Assembly: GCA_949152475.1 (NCBI GenBank)
Contig: OX424568.1
Coordinates: 24,837,667-24,901,666, forward strand
From: Terebella lapidaria
Taxonomy: Eukaryota; Annelida; Polychaeta; Terebellida; Terebellidae
Direction: 5' to 3'
Length of the DNA: 64,000 bases
Shown here: positions 1 through 13,603 of the stretch, piece by piece
Layout: every line of letters starts with the position of its first letter
Numbering within the stretch: position 1 is the first letter of the stretch
Position numbers and translations under genes: made by a program
Notes under the pieces: model-generated
What the model was told of the DNA's origin: nothing
Database searches by the model: none
What the model saw: only the letters and a program-made list of their open reading frames with translations

Positions 1-2120
1 AACATATGTGGACAACTCGTTTGTGATCACTGGCACAGCGATCCATTGTGTTTACATGTATTGGGAAAATGTTGGATAGTGTTCAACGTGCAATGTAGGC
101 AATCTCTTTGACGTCATTGATACACCAATCCCTCGGTAATAGAAGGTCTGTTATAAAAGGGAACACAAGATTCGACACACAGTACAAACGCTGGTAGATA
201 CGACGGATGGAATTGTTAAACCCCGTTGCTGTACAGATGATCCCAGAGACAATCTGGCCGAATACCTACTCCGATTGAATGTGAATATGCCTTTGATCTA
301 TGGTTAAAGTCATAGTAGCAAGTTACCATTATATGGTTTTATTCCTGTTCAGATAAAGGCATTGTGGACATTTGGTGATAAAAAAGATGTTCGCGTCAAT
401 TGGTAATTAATAACAGCGACATATAATTGAGTATATTGAGCCATAGCCATAAAATACAGCCGCCTCAGAGCGGCTGTAAACCAACGTGCCTTTTTATTAG
501 AAACGACTTTTTGAAACATCAAAATAAGTATGAAAATCACCGGGGGACATCATCTAACACATGTAGTTTGGATCTAAAATAACTCACCTTACTGCATATA
601 AACACAAAATTTTACATCCTGAGTGCAGAGTCGTTTTATCCAGAGTTTTTGAGACAAATGTCTTCATTTTCAGTCATGATTATAGATCCCCATTTTGAGT
701 TTCCCACCCGACCATCATATTACGTAATTTTTTTCCGTAATCGTGACGTCAGTTGAGGCAAAATGTGCTTTGATGACTGGCCAAAAACGTAAAACACGTA
801 ATCTGGGCGGTCAGCTCAAAGATAGAAAATCACTCCAAAATGCATGAAATTCAAAAGAAAACACGTGAAAACCAACAAATACTGGACATCTTGCAGTTCA
901 ACAAACCTCCCTTCTGGCAGAATAAATAGTACTGATTCTAAATATCAAGACAAGAAATGCCGTATTCCCACCATCTCACCCGTTCACTTGAATTGTCAAA
1001 TATACACAACGAGAATCAATATGCGACATGCAGTTTACCTTGCTGGCTACATGTACTTTCAGTACTGCCTCAAATGACGTCACAAACCACGTGAACCATA
1101 CTGAAATCGTGATCAAAATCTTCGGCAATTTACGGAAGGAGTGCCTATTTGATTCAATATCTCGAAACGCATTGATTGTATTTGTAAAATTCATTCGCAT
1201 TTACAGATAACTATTCATAATGGACTAAATGAAAAGCACTTTCAACGGCATGCTACTAGGTCTTTAAGCATATGGGATACAGTGAACGTGAACGTTATAG
1301 ATATACTACCTATATTAGCTATACTACATAATAAATTGAATCAATCATGGCGAAGCTGGGTAACAATAACGCTGTGAAATTAGAATTAATTCAGTAATTT
1401 CATTTCAAACAATCAATTTGAATACAAACTGACAATACAACTGATGTCTCTTGAGATAATGCACGGATTGTACAAAATATTATTCATTCGTACTTTTTAT
1501 GATGAGAGCGTCCACAGTCGAACGAACATTTCAATATGTGACAGGTGATGAACACCTGAACAGAGTTTATCCGGTGCATTTAGAATGCATGTTTGGTTGG
1601 ACTATACTGCGCGATTGAGCTTCATGCGCTAGATAACCACAAAAACAACAAGCAACAAACTGGCACCAAAACTGCAGCGTGCAAGGCATTTTGTATAATG
1701 ATATTATGTCCATTGGATTTGTTAGTTTGCTGTTTGTTGGTGTTTGTTTCTGTAAATGAATTGAGTTGTGAGTGGTGTGCGTGCGTCTATGGGTATTGAT
1801 TTTATATAGGCCTTCTTCACCTCGTGGCCAATTTATGTCACCTATGTATCAACGGATCCAAATATCGAACACGTATTAAATCCTCTTCAACACTGATCAA
1901 ATGTTATGTCGGTGTCAAAATTCATATCAGAAACAGAATGTCAATCAAATGTGATTCCACGTTCCCATTGTGGGTAAAACTTCAACGGATTAACGGGTGT
2001 TGTCTTAGGCCTCTCTTGTTGGTAAAAATGACATGCACCAGGTTCTCAAACATGGCGAATGTACATCGTGTCCCACCTGCATCGAAAGACATGAACAACA
2101 CATCTCTACGCTGGTCATAA
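1..2120. other. Non-genic stretch, no supported gene
   Basis: I see no splice-bounded coding exon or recognisable protein here; the short open frames have no family signature and overlap one another on both strands. A TATAAAAG at 152-159 resembles a core promoter, but nothing convincing follows it. The rest is AT-rich single-copy-looking DNA that ends where a repeat element starts near 2121. Confidence 0.5.
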
Positions 2121-3089
2121 TTAGCCCAAAGGCTAAGACAGGTAACCGGACATATGTTATATATGTTTTATATAATAAATATTGACCATTTTTTCCCGTG
2201 ACCTTGAAAATTCAAGGTCACGAGAATATCCATCATATATGTAAATGATGTCAAAGCGTAGATAGTCGCCTTGTGTCCGTTGAATTCAATAACAAGCAAG
2301 ATATAAGAAATTTTGTCCCATAACATCAATAGTCAAATTCAAGGTCATCAAAATATTTGTCATACATCATTCCCTATATTTGCACAATTGATTCCCAAGC
2401 TGAAAAGTCGATAATATGCAAAATATTAGCCATTTTGTGCTTTGACCATGAAATGATTTCAAAGGTCAGATACAAGGTCATGACAATATTCAGCATATAT
2501 CATTTCCTATGTGCACAGTTTATTTCTAACCTGGAATGTTGACAATAAGCGAGATATTAGCCATTTTGTCATGTGATCTTGAAAATCAGGTCAAAGGTCA
2601 AATTCAAGGTCGTGAGATTATTCAGCATATATAATTTCCTGTATGTCCACAATTGATTCCTTATCTCTGATCTCAATATTAGGTGGAATATTTGGAAAAT
2701 GTGCCCCATTATAAAGCATAGGAGAATTTAGTTTGGGCCCAAAATGGCCCACTTAGAGCGATTCAAGGGCAACGAAACTTATGAATGTCAGAGGGGTATA
2801 TATGAAGTGTTATGCATCAATGAGAAAAAAACGTTACTGAACAGATTTTAGAAAACGACCATCAACGTCCAAAATTGGTCGTTTTTCGTCAAAAATGGCC
2901 GCCATTTTGAAAAAAATTGCGAAAATAAAAAACAAACAAAAAAATGGTGAAGATAAAAACTAAAAAAAATTTCAGGCATTCATGTGCGAAATGTCAGAAA
3001 GATTTGATCGTAAACTTTAACGATAGAAATGTAGACGGACGAAGACAGACGACGGACGCAACGCCACAGCAATAGGTCGGGTAACCTAA
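2121..3089 (+). repeat. Nuclear-receptor-half-site repeat element, copy 1
   Basis: The element starts with TTAGCCCAAAGGCTAAGA followed by GGTAACCGGAC. It ends with a GACGGACG-rich stretch and GGTAACCTAAA, so the two ends share a short inverted GGTTACC/GGTAACC motif. The interior has degenerate ~130-bp units containing TGACCTTGA and TCAAGGTCA, with an exact AGGTCAAAGGTCA at 2588-2600. The tail carries CGCCATTTTGA blocks. The same family recurs at 20592, 27615, 32612 and 34051. I see no coding capacity, so it is probably a non-autonomous DNA transposon or composite satellite. The class is inferred. Confidence 0.7.
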
Positions 3090-3816
3090 AAACCAACACA
3101 TTTTTTCAAATCATTCATTCCACACTTACACATTATGAATTATATTATGTGTATATATTTATTATTACATTTAATTAAGTAGATAGTCGTCCCTTACAAT
3201 GGTATGAAATAAAAGTTCATATTTTACGATGAATAGTATCTTCCTCTCCAAATATAAATGGCTAATCCCCGAATGACATCAGGCATGCTTCTCGATAGGG
3301 AATGCATATTCCTCAAATGTCGTCACAAAATGAAAATATTGTATGTAAAATGGGAATATACAACCTAGGGAAAACAAATCTGTATATTCGGCGTTTGGTG
3401 ATACAATATTTTCTAAATATCGATTAATATTACTGTTTCAGACTAATCTAGTAATGACCAACATAGTATATGCTTCGAAGACGTTACAGTGGAATTTTAT
3501 TAATTTATTTGATTAATTATGGTTCATTGATGCCCTAGTAAATATTTTGTATATTTTGGGAACTTTATGAATTAATGATTATTTTGTGACTGTGAATTGA
3601 ATTTGTGAATAATTGATTATAGTTTTTAAGGTACCACTACTTTGTGTATATGTGTCTAATTATGTACTTTCTTGTCATGATTATAATCGTGATGATACGC
3701 CCTAACATGGGGTTCGTCTACCAGTAGAATTATGTTTGTATACAGACAACCAAAAGTCATATACATATTGCTGGGATATTTTTTCATCTGTAACTGTGCA
3801 TTCAGTTCATTCAGCC
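3090..3816. other. AT-rich spacer, nothing recognised
   Basis: This spacer lies between the half-site element and the 1.3-kb tandem repeat. No exon, motif array or repeat shared with the rest of the window was seen. Confidence 0.4.
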
Positions 3817-6800
3817 TTAAGGCCACAGAACAGTAATCCGTTCAGCCAATCAGCGAGCGTTCCCCTCACTCAGGCAATTTAAAGGGAAACCTTTGTGAAA
3901 CATCACCTCGTATATTTTTTATGACAGATTTCAGGACGAGTGTATATTCACGTGAAAGAATACCCTGCTGGGAAATAATGACCCAGTTTTCAAGGCAATA
4001 TCTTGTTGTCGTTCTTCTCAGGAGCTGGGGAAGCGAAGGGGTTTTGCATGGCCATCATCACCCATATTTTTGGGTATTACCCCGAGTCCATTCGAGGCAG
4101 AATAGCGAAAAATCCCATGTGTCGTCAAATATATTCATGCTTACCACGCGATGTCCAATACATCAATTGATAAAACTAGCATAGTGGTTAGGCTGGGATT
4201 TTTTTGGGGAAAAGTGTTATGGATCACCAAAATGAGACCATTTAGCATTGAGTTGAATGGCCGATTTAATTACTATACTTTGCCCTTAACCAAACACACA
4301 ATTTTCATTCTGCGTGGCCTGGGAGCGCAAAAAATGTCATAATTTGTTGAACTAGGTAACTGTTGAAGGTTTCCGACCCAATCCAATGTTCATTTGCCAT
4401 ATTTGGGCCGGATAGGGGAAAATTGTGGATTACACTTGAATTACATGGTCAGTCTTAATATGCTCAGCGACAAAATTATGACTTGTTTCACACTTTGTTT
4501 GCACAATATTAGTGATATTGATGCTTTTCAATAGTCCAGGCTTCTACAGGTGTCAGAGCCTACGAGATGTCCACCACTGTGCCAGATTACAAGAATTCAA
4601 ACCGGCCTTATTCCGCAGCTGTCGCTTATTATAGGCAGCCTCCCTGACCCCAACATCAGTCTAGAGACAAGTTCGCATACAGATCATAATCCCTTGATAT
4701 TATGGACTCTATAAATGAATTATTAGTGGTTTATTACGTTTCACCCGAATTCTATAGGTAATTTTCCGTTTTTAGTGTGATAAATATACGTTTTTCTTTA
4801 ATCTTACTTTACTGAATAATCCAAACTGCCAATAAACTATACCAACGATTGGGTCATGATACTAATTGCACCAATAATCTATACTCATCCTGAAAATTTC
4901 AAGGCTTTAGCATGACAACTCAATGAGTTTTCAACAATTTTAATTGTAAGAATTTGGCAGAATGGCCATTTCCAGCACATATGGCCTATGTATTCAATAG
5001 GCTGAAACAGAGAAATGGATCGTGATATCAGGTTTTTATTTCGTATCACATATAAATACATATGATGTTACCTACTGACAAAATAGAATTGATATATCTC
5101 AGACACGCCTATATATTAAGGCCACAGAACAGTAATCCGTTCAGCCAATCAGCGAGCGTTCACCTCACTCAGGCAATTTAAAGGGAAACCTTTGTGAAAC
5201 ATCACCTCGTATAATTTTTTATGACAGATTTCAGGACGAGTGTATATTCACGTGAAAGAATACCCTGCTGGGAAATGATGACCCAGTTTTCAAGGCAATA
5301 TCTTGTTGTCGTTCTTCTCAGGAGCTGGGGAAGCGAAGGGGTTTTGCATGGCCATCATCACCCATAATTTTGGGTATTACCCCGAGTCCATTCGAGGCAG
5401 AATAGCGAAAAATCCCATGTGTCGTCAAATATATTCATGCTTACCACGCGATGTCCAATACATCAATTGATAAAACTAGCATAGTGGTTAGGCTGGGATT
5501 TTTTTTTGGGAAAAGTGTTATGGATCACCAAAATGAGACCATTTAGCATTGAGTTGAATGGCCAATTTAATTACTATACTTTGCCCTTAACCAAACACAC
5601 AATTTTCACTCTGCGTGGCCTGGGAGCGCAAAAAATGTCATGATTTGTTGAACTAGGTAACTGTTGAAGGTTCCCGACCCAATCCAATGTTCATTTGCAA
5701 TATTTGGGCCGGATAGGGGAAAATTGTGGATTACACTTGAATTACATGGTCAGTCTTAATATGCTCAGCGACAAAATTATGACTTGTTTTACACTTTGTT
5801 TGCACAATATTAGTGATATTGATGCTTTCCAATAGTCCAGGCTTCTACAGGTGTCAGAGCCTACGAGATGTCCACCACTGTGCCAGATTACAAGAATTCA
5901 GACCGGCCTTATTCCGCAGCTGACGCTTATTATAGGCAGCCTCCCTGACCCCAACATCAGTCTAGAGACAAGTTCGCATACAGATCATAATCCCTTGATA
6001 TTATGGACTCTATAAATGAATTATTAGTGGTTTATTACGTTTCACCCGAATTCTATAGGTAATTTTCCGTTTTTAGTGTGATAAATATACGTTTTTCTTT
6101 AATCTTACTTTACTGAATAATCCAAACTGCCAATAAACTATACCAACGATTGGGTCATGATACTAATTGCACTTATAATCTATACTCATCCTGAAATTTT
6201 CAAGGCTTTAGCATGAAAACTCAATGAGTTTTCAACAATTTTAATTGTAAGAATTTGGCAGAATGGCCATTTCCAGCACATATGGCCTATGTATTCAATA
6301 GGCTGAAACAGAGAAATGGATCATGATATCAGGTTTTTATTTCGTATCACATATAAATACATATAATGTTACCTACTGACAAAATAGAATTGATATATCT
6401 CAGACACGCCTATATATTAAGGCCACAGAACAGTAATCCGTTCAGCCAATCAGCGAGCGTTCACCTCACTCAGGCAATTTAAAGGGAAACCTTTGTGAAA
6501 CATCACCTCGTATATTTTTTTATGACAGATTTCAAGATGAGTGTATATTCACGTGAAAGAATTCCCTGCTGGGAAATAATGACCCAGTTTTCAAGGCAAT
6601 ATCTTGTTGTCGTTCTTCTCAGGAGCAGGGGAAGCGAAGGGGTTTTGCATGGCCATCATCACCCATAATTTTGGGTATTTTTACCCCGAGTCCATTCGAG
6701 GCAGAATAGCGAAAAATCCCATGTGTGGTCAAATATATTCATGCTTACCACGCGATGTCCAATACATCAATTGATAAAACTAGCATAGTGGTTAGGCTGG

Positions 6801-6830
6801 GATTTTTTTTTGGAAAGGTGTTATGGATCT
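3817..6830 (+). repeat. 1.3-kb tandem repeat, about 2.3 copies
   Basis: Three copies begin with TTAAGGCCACAGAACAG, with GGCC at 3821, 5120 and 6421, giving periods of 1,299 and 1,301 bp. Copies 1 and 2 are full length and differ by scattered substitutions and 1-2 bp indels. Copy 3 stops near 6825, shortly after TTATGGATC. Each starts just after a TTAA and contains a CCAAT-type motif (CAGCCAATCAGCGAG). Frames across the copies carry no recognisable protein. It is a young local tandem array, and its origin is unknown. Confidence 0.9.
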
Positions 6831-7204
6831 CCATGTTGAAAAAAAACCCGTGTAATAAACTGTGCCGTTCATTGTCTATAGTAACTAGGCACGTTCCAAA
6901 TTCACTACTGTAGTCCTTGACGGTTTCTGTCTTGTAGTTTGGGGAGACAGGACTTTCAAGATTTCCACACCTACAGCCCGTCTATAGTCCTCTTTCAGGG
7001 TCAATTTGGAGGAACTCCTGTGTAAGGATTGCGAGCATCTTGAGGGTTCCTAACTTCGCTTTGTCACGAAATATCACGACAGCTTTTCTTCGAAATAGTT
7101 CAGGGTGATTCAGATATCAACATATCACCAATACGATACGATTATGACGAAGTCATCAGAATACGCAAAACTAATAACTCTTGGAATAGAATACTCAGAA
7201 TAGG

Positions 7205-10010
7205 AAAAACCGCGATTTTTATCAAGTTGAGAGCGTTTGTATGTTCATGTACACCATGCTTCTTCCAGCGTTTCGAGTAGCTTGAGTAGGTCGATTCCAA
7301 TTCTTATTCTTCTCGAGCAAACATCCCTTTCAAATGGGTTTTCGATGTTAGTTCATAGTTCTTGTGATCGGTGACCTATCGCTCAACTTAAACTTCTTAT
7401 AGCTGCAGCTGACTGACGGATGTTGTGCTTAGAGTCGTGATCATTGAGAATTGGAAATGAAACACACTTAGTGCTGTACCACGTATAGATTATGCGAACT
7501 ATTAAAGAAGCATAAATCGTATTCCTTACTAAGTATGCTTTTGTATTTACCACGAGTATATAGATTTTCTGGTTCAATACCGAGTGATATATGTATTGGG
7601 ACAATAGTCGGACAGCCACTTCCAACAGGCAATTGTCCAGAATAACACCAGCCAAATGTTGTAATCATCGCGCGATATATCAATACTCTGAAATCACTGA
7701 AACTTCGCATACACATTGGACTTATACAGTTTCACCCCCCTAACGTTAACTTGTCAGTGTCGCAAAGTAGGTATACGAACCATATAGGATTGCCATTTAA
7801 CTCCATTATAACGTTTTATGAGAGAAATCACTTTCAAAATGTTTCAATTTTCATAAAATTTCAGTATGTTGAAGCAATATATATAACTTACAAAATATTA
7901 AAAAATCAGCACATGTTGTTGGAATAGATCAAACGCTACAAGCATTTGACTGTTAGCTGCTGACACCTGGCGAATTCCTCAGAAAGCAAACTCCCAGAAA
8001 GGGCCGGTTTGTTTATATGTATTCATGCGCACAGTAACAGCTCCAATCAACATGAAAATTCACATGTACATAGAGGAATACCCATAATACCACTATACAA
8101 ACCAAAACAGATACATTTTAAAGTGATACATGTGCATTTGGAGGAGAAACTGGGAGTTTTTAAATAATATAGTACTTTGATGCCTCATTTTGACCATATA
8201 ACGAAATCAATACAGGTCCATAACCAGTAGACGGCCAACGAAACATAGTAACTAACAATGGAGAACGTTTTCAATTATATTCAACTTTTTTCAGCATCAA
8301 TATCAGATGATTGTTTTATCGATACCAACTAAGAAGTACTTTATTTAGGTCAGTTTTGAACCCAAATCAGACGAGTTTGTAAAGCACTGGGTTAATTTGT
8401 TGACCTTTCTCATGTTCAGTGTGTACTTGTGCACAAGCAGAAACAAGAGTAGGTAAAGGAAAATAAGGTGGAAATTTCTAGTCATATGAACATGTTCAAT
8501 CATGTTCGGATGCGTTATGATTGACCAGCGTGATCAAAGATTTTGCTCACCGGAAAAAGAAAGTGAAAACAGATGAGGAATCCCTAGAAAAATACTTCAC
8601 ACACCGCATCTGCCACTGATCAGTCCCGCGTGGCTTCGGATGTACACGATTGGTCTTGATTTTTTAATTTTTTTTGGAAATGTTATTCACTGTAGGATTT
8701 TTATTTACTTCGTCGATATAATCTTATAACATATTGGTAATGGGTTTATGTACTAGTATACACGTAGTTGTCTTCCAGACTTCGCCCACAATCAATCCTA
8801 GTGCAATACTATTGAAAACACAGAATTTCGTGCTCATACACGTATATACAAGGAAAAACGCTGGAGCAAATGTGGTGCATTTCTTATCTCAATGCAGCTT
8901 CTCTGCAGATAAAGTACACTCGAACATGTCAACAAAGCTTGCATCCGGGGCTCGAATGTATCAGTTGCCTGTGATTATATAACTGTAGAATATTTATGAC
9001 AGTTATCGGCCCGAAACCCCTCCCTGACACATTCTCCCACTCGACATACACGGCACAGATTCATCACATGACTTCATACTTACTCACCTTACGTCACCAG
9101 CACACACCGTCCTCGCACCGCACTACATGTAAACAACTCTGCTCACGACGTCACTCCCTACAATCCCTCCAATCACGACATTTCCAGACACATAACCACG
9201 CCCACCCAGACATGACATCACATTTGACAAATCACATGAACCCCTGCCTCACGACGCGGGAAAAACCAGACACCCTGCACTTAGCCCCGCGCTCTCCCCG
9301 ACCACGAGGGTCAGTTAGTTTCCAGATTAGAGTCTGAGAAGAAGTTGATATAAAAAGTTATAAAGAGAGGTACTATAAAAGAAAATTGAGAATTAGAAGA
9401 AATCAAGCCATATTAGACTATATTATACTTGGGACGTATGTGGGATTACGTGTGAAAGAGTGTGACCGTGATCGTCATCGGACTTTATCATCAAAATAAA
9501 CCCCGGATTATTGTGGAGTTTACGTCGGACTTCTTGTCTTGTGTTCAACGCACAGCATATATCGAACTGTACGATCTGTCGGCGTAATAGCCGCCGGAAG
9601 AATTCGCTGTTCCGTCACATAACATGAGTGTATTATTGCGCAAGATGAACAACAAAACGGATACCCGATAGAAAAACAAATTTTGTGTGTGTTGCCGTTC
9701 GATCAGTACATGCTGTAGTTATACATCTGCAGATCTGTCATTGACCGAGGTACATCCTCATGATCATTCATTTGGTTTGTAAATAAACATTACATCACAC
9801 CAATGATATATTACACAAAACTTGCTGTCGTGTCAGAGTACATGTATGTATGGGTGTCAATGATCAAAGGATTCCAATACGGTGAACCAGTATATTGTTG
9901 TCTTAGACTCGAGTGATATGCGGAAAATACAAAGAAATGTTTGACAAGATGCAGCTGTCAGCAATACATTGCTCATCTCATTTTACAAGAACATCATGTG
10001 AATACACAAA
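7205..10010. repeat. Segmental-duplication module A, copy 1 (longest)
   Basis: From about CGATTTTTATCAAGTTGAG to GAATACACAAAATGACATCGG this region is homologous to 18966-20591, 25697-27614 and about 31600-32611. It holds about 0.9 kb (8740-9668, including a solo LTR) that the other copies lack, and it lacks the hairpin MITE that some of them carry. No gene is recognised. Its right end, GAATACACAAAATGACATCGGAAC, appears to be the empty site for the half-site elements found at the same position in the other copies. Confidence 0.75.
8984..9619 (+). mobile_element. Solo LTR (636 bp) of an LTR retrotransposon
   Basis: The segment starts TGTAGAATATTTATGAC, ends CCGTCACA, and is flanked by TAAC on both sides (8980-8983 and 9620-9623). 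Inside are a TATAAAA-type box near 9349, an AATAAA near 9496 and a GT/TTGTCTTGTG-rich tail, the order expected of U3-R-U5. There is no internal region, so it is a solo LTR left by LTR-LTR recombination. The corresponding place in the sister modules lacks it. The family cannot be assigned from the LTR alone; the 4-bp target duplication suits Ty3-type or related elements. Confidence 0.7.
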
Positions 10011-10337
10011 ATGACATCGGAACTTCATCACCGACCAAATTATATCACCGACCTATACTATATACATGTTGTCACAACTTTGAAGCAACTGCCTTCGAAA
10101 ATAGGCAATAGTTTATGAAAGATATATTTCATCTTAAACATGTGCAAAATTCATTAGTTTCGTTGCCGTTGAATCGCCGGTCTTCCTGTGGCAGCCATTT
10201 TGAATTTTTGACGGGTCACCGAAAAATCTTTTTTTTTTTTGCTCAAATCGCATTACCATCCTTTTCGGGCCATTTCTAGGGGGAATATTTCCCTTTGAAA
10301 AAAGAATTTGGGCTTCGAAGGCAATTGCTTCAACCCT

Positions 10338-11729
10338 CTAGAACTGGCAAAAGTACATTTGCCTTGCAGTGCAGTCCCCGTCATTCCACTTCCAACTCCA
10401 GTTAGGCACCACCTGGATACAGTCGTCGCTTGGGTTGATCTTTTGGGGCTGGGTGATGTACCAGCGAGTGAAACTCACCGCCTCGCCACTGTTCATCCAG
10501 TAGAACTCGTACTGACCCCCGCCATTCGGCCGACGACCTGATGTCCAGAACACCTTGCCCCCTAGACCCACTATCACGGCAACATGGAGAGATGGTGTGA
10601 TAGCTTTTTCAGTAGTCAAATGAAAGTGATTGGCCTTAAGCTTAGTCATATGACAATAGGCGAATATTTTGATGACAAACGAATGTATTCTTCTTCTATT
10701 CATCTCTAGTTATTTCAATGTGGACCATGCTTCATGAATGAATGGACCCTTGTCTGACGATATGCGCCTAATGGTTTATCTATAGAATCACTTTCATCAC
10801 AAGAATTTTCCTCCTCGTTTACTTACTCATGGTAGTTTTGAGGTTGTCGTGTTCGGCCATTGATGTGATGTCAGCAAGGTGAGTTCCCGGGTGGAGTTTT
10901 GGACAAAGGTCGAGTGCCTCGTCAGGTGTCAGATCGTACCCAAACGTGTGACAAACACTCTGGTCACTACACAGACCTGCAATATATGGGATGGGATTTT
11001 TATTATACATATCGAAAACCTGAACAAAAGTATGTGGAACAGAAACAAATCCAGACGTAACAAAACTTCCAAGACCCCTACATTTGTCATCGGACATAGA
11101 GTGTCAACTGACGAAAGCAAGGTTCAAATGGAAAAAATATCGTGATAAATTTTAGTTATATTCAAATATTTTTTGAAGAAAAATATTAAAGTATTATTTC
11201 AAATGTGCCTTGCGGTCCAGTGAATTCTAGTTGGATATATCTGTTTTTAGCTGTAAACTCACTGTTCAATCTGTTTTATATATGGTATAATTTGAATTGT
11301 GTTTCATTATAATGATTCCAGTTTTATAGCGGGGTTGGTGTGTGAACTGTGTGTTAACTATGTCAAGAATCTATTATGAAATATATGAAAACATATCGGG
11401 ATGAACTTACGATTGTCAATCCGCTCGTAATACACCGAAGAACTCTCAACCACCAAATCCAGGGAAGGTCTCGTCACGGCATCTAGAAGTTCACAGTTCC
11501 CAAAATGGTCCGTCACCTGTCTCAAGTTGAATCCCTGACAATTTCCACTGTTGACGCATAACCCCGCACACTCGCTCGTAGAGACGCTTGGGTGGCTGTA
11601 GAAGGCAGTCTGTGTTGAAACAATATCCAAACCATGGACTCGAACAAACAGTCCTTGACTGTCGAGTGCATAGCCCAGAGTCAGACTTAGAGATATGCAA
11701 ATTAACTGTAAGCATATATGTAGTTTCAT
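10338..11729 (-). CDS. Secreted PAN/apple + C-type lectin protein, copy 1 (three exons)
   Basis: The minus-strand gene has exons 11729-11411, 10976-10827 and 10570-10338 (319, 150 and 233 bp). Splice sites are GT-AG with matching phases, and the product is 233 residues ending at TAG. Exon 1 encodes a signal peptide (MKLHICLQLICISLSLTLG) and a PAN/apple-like domain with the C-A-G-L-C / C-Q-G-F-N pattern. Exons 2-3 encode a C-type lectin fold: LCPKLHPGTHLADI, then WYITQPQ, PSDDCIQV and the calcium-site-like WNDGDC followed by C at the end. It is probably a secreted carbohydrate-binding or adhesion protein; ligand and role are inferred. The gene looks intact and has the same exon lengths as the copy at 35675-39253. 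The start ATG was chosen because it opens the signal peptide. Confidence 0.85.
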
Positions 11730-12876
11730 GACCAGTTATGTTCTGAACCAAACGGTCCAATTGTATATTTCAGGTTGTATTTATTGAGATCCTGTCGCCT
11801 GCATGAACAGCAACACCAATTTTGAACACCTTTAACACGACGATTATATCGTACAGGGTGCGCAATAGTGATATCGTTTGATCCCATTCAATATAGTCGA
11901 TTCTACACATTCTCCACAATTGAAAGAAATAAGCAGCAATTAACACCTGCCACTAATGTGTCCGGGAACTACTAGACAATTCCATCTGAAACCGAATTAT
12001 CAATATGGACCATTAACAACGAGACAATCAGAGATTGCAGACCCTCGCCCCTTCAGATTTAGTTACTAAAATTAAAGATGATGACCCTTTCTTATTCGAT
12101 CTGGCCGATGATGGGAGATTTTCGTCCTACGACCATTGGCCATGTATCAAATGGTCCGGAATTGGCCATAGAAAGGTACAAAAATAATGGAAGAAATATT
12201 TATTAATATATGTAGAGTTCTTACGATTTTTCTGTTTTGACCATATTCTCGACCACGACCTGAATTCTTGATACTGATCTCCCAAACTTCGCAAGTTTTT
12301 TCATACTGCACACTTTATGTTTAATATTCTTTTGAATATCGGCAGTGCTTTTGAAAATACTATTACTGGTAACATTACAACTTGGTGATTTCAGCTAATG
12401 GCCTTTACGTTTTCGATCTTGGGTGATAAAGGGGAATTTTTACCGTACGACTAACGGTCATACCACAAATGATTGGGAATTGACTATAAAAAAATACAAA
12501 ATTAGTAGAAAAAATCAATCATGAATATAAGCGGCGTTATTGCAACTTTTCGATTTTGACCTTTTTTGTGACCTTGACCTTTTCGTGCAATATTGCGCTG
12601 TTAAATTTCACAACATTATTTCCATAATCAATGCACGTTTTCAGAACTGAGAACGGTTTCAAAAGATTAAAAACTCGCTTCAAAATATGGTGTCGAATCT
12701 CTGAACATTCAAAAGTCGTAAAATCGTGAGCCCCAATTTTTTTTACCTCGGGCAATAATGGAGAGTTTCGGACCTAAGACCATCGGTACACCATACAATT
12801 GGGAATTGGCCAAAGAAAAATACAAAAATAGTTTGAAAAATTAATATTGTTCAGAACTGGAGTTATGACCAATTAC

Positions 12877-13291
12877 GTAGTCAGCTACAAACAGTGAGGT
12901 AACGAAGAGTTAAAGTTTAAAAGTCATTTCTTGAATATTATCTCTTCAAAATGACATATTTTATAGAGTAAATGATCAGCATCCTAATACTGAAAAGAAA
13001 ACAGGGGGTCACCGTGCTCGTTTCTTCTACATATTCGATCGAAATCACACAAATTTACCTAAAATGACATAAGTTATGGCATTTTTGCGCATATTTTCGT
13101 CCATATTCACATCTTGCATCGTGTTTTCCATGCACACGGATACGGTGACCCCCTATTTTCTTTTCAGTTTCAAGACGCTGAACAGTTACTCTATAAAATA
13201 TATCATTTTGACGCTCTAGATTATATTGATACAGTTATTTATTTAAAAAAAAACCTTTGACCACCTCCCCTCACTGTTTGGAGCGGACTAC
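12877..13291. mobile_element. Palindromic foldback/MITE nested in the CCCTCGCCC element
   Basis: Its terminal inverted repeats are about 23 bp (GTAGTC-GCT-CAAACAGTGAGG on both ends, about two mismatches). They continue into a second arm match: TTTTATAGAGTAA...CTGAAAAGAAAA-AGGGGGTCACCGT is mirrored on the right side. The central ~120 bp forms the loop. No coding capacity was seen, so it is likely a non-autonomous DNA transposon of unassigned superfamily. Confidence 0.65.
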
Positions 13292-13426
13292 CTTAATGTG
13301 ATTTTCACTTTTTTGGTTGCCTTGGATACCATTTTCATTCGATTTTGACAAAAATTGAGGAGGACCAAGCCACGGTGATACTGCTTCATTCCTATAATGT
13401 TCACTATTCGGTGGGACAAACAGACA

Positions 13427-13483
13427 GATGAAGAACTGTGGATGAAGAACTGTGGTTGAAGAACTGTGGATGAAGAACTGTGG
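13427..13483 (+). repeat. 14-bp minisatellite (GATGAAGAACTGTG), four units
   Basis: Four consecutive units of GATGAAGAACTGTG, the third starting GTTG instead, lie near the right end of the CCCTCGCCC element. This is simple slippage or duplication with no evident function. Confidence 0.85.
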
Positions 13484-13603
13484 ACGCTAGGCTGTAAACA
13501 AACACACAAACAAACGAATCCACGAACGAACCAACATACTTGCTGAACTCTAAAGATTCCGGCAAGTAACAAACCAAAATGCATTACCGTCTCCCCCTAT
13601 TGG

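Noticed and set aside
3817-6830. 1.3-kb tandem units as piggyBac elements because of the flanking TTAA
   Set aside because: The right ends do not carry inverted repeats of the GGCCACAGAACAG start.
8734-9337. 82- and 113-codon plus-strand frames
   Set aside because: They overlap the start of the solo LTR; composition is P/T/H-rich and no family is evident.
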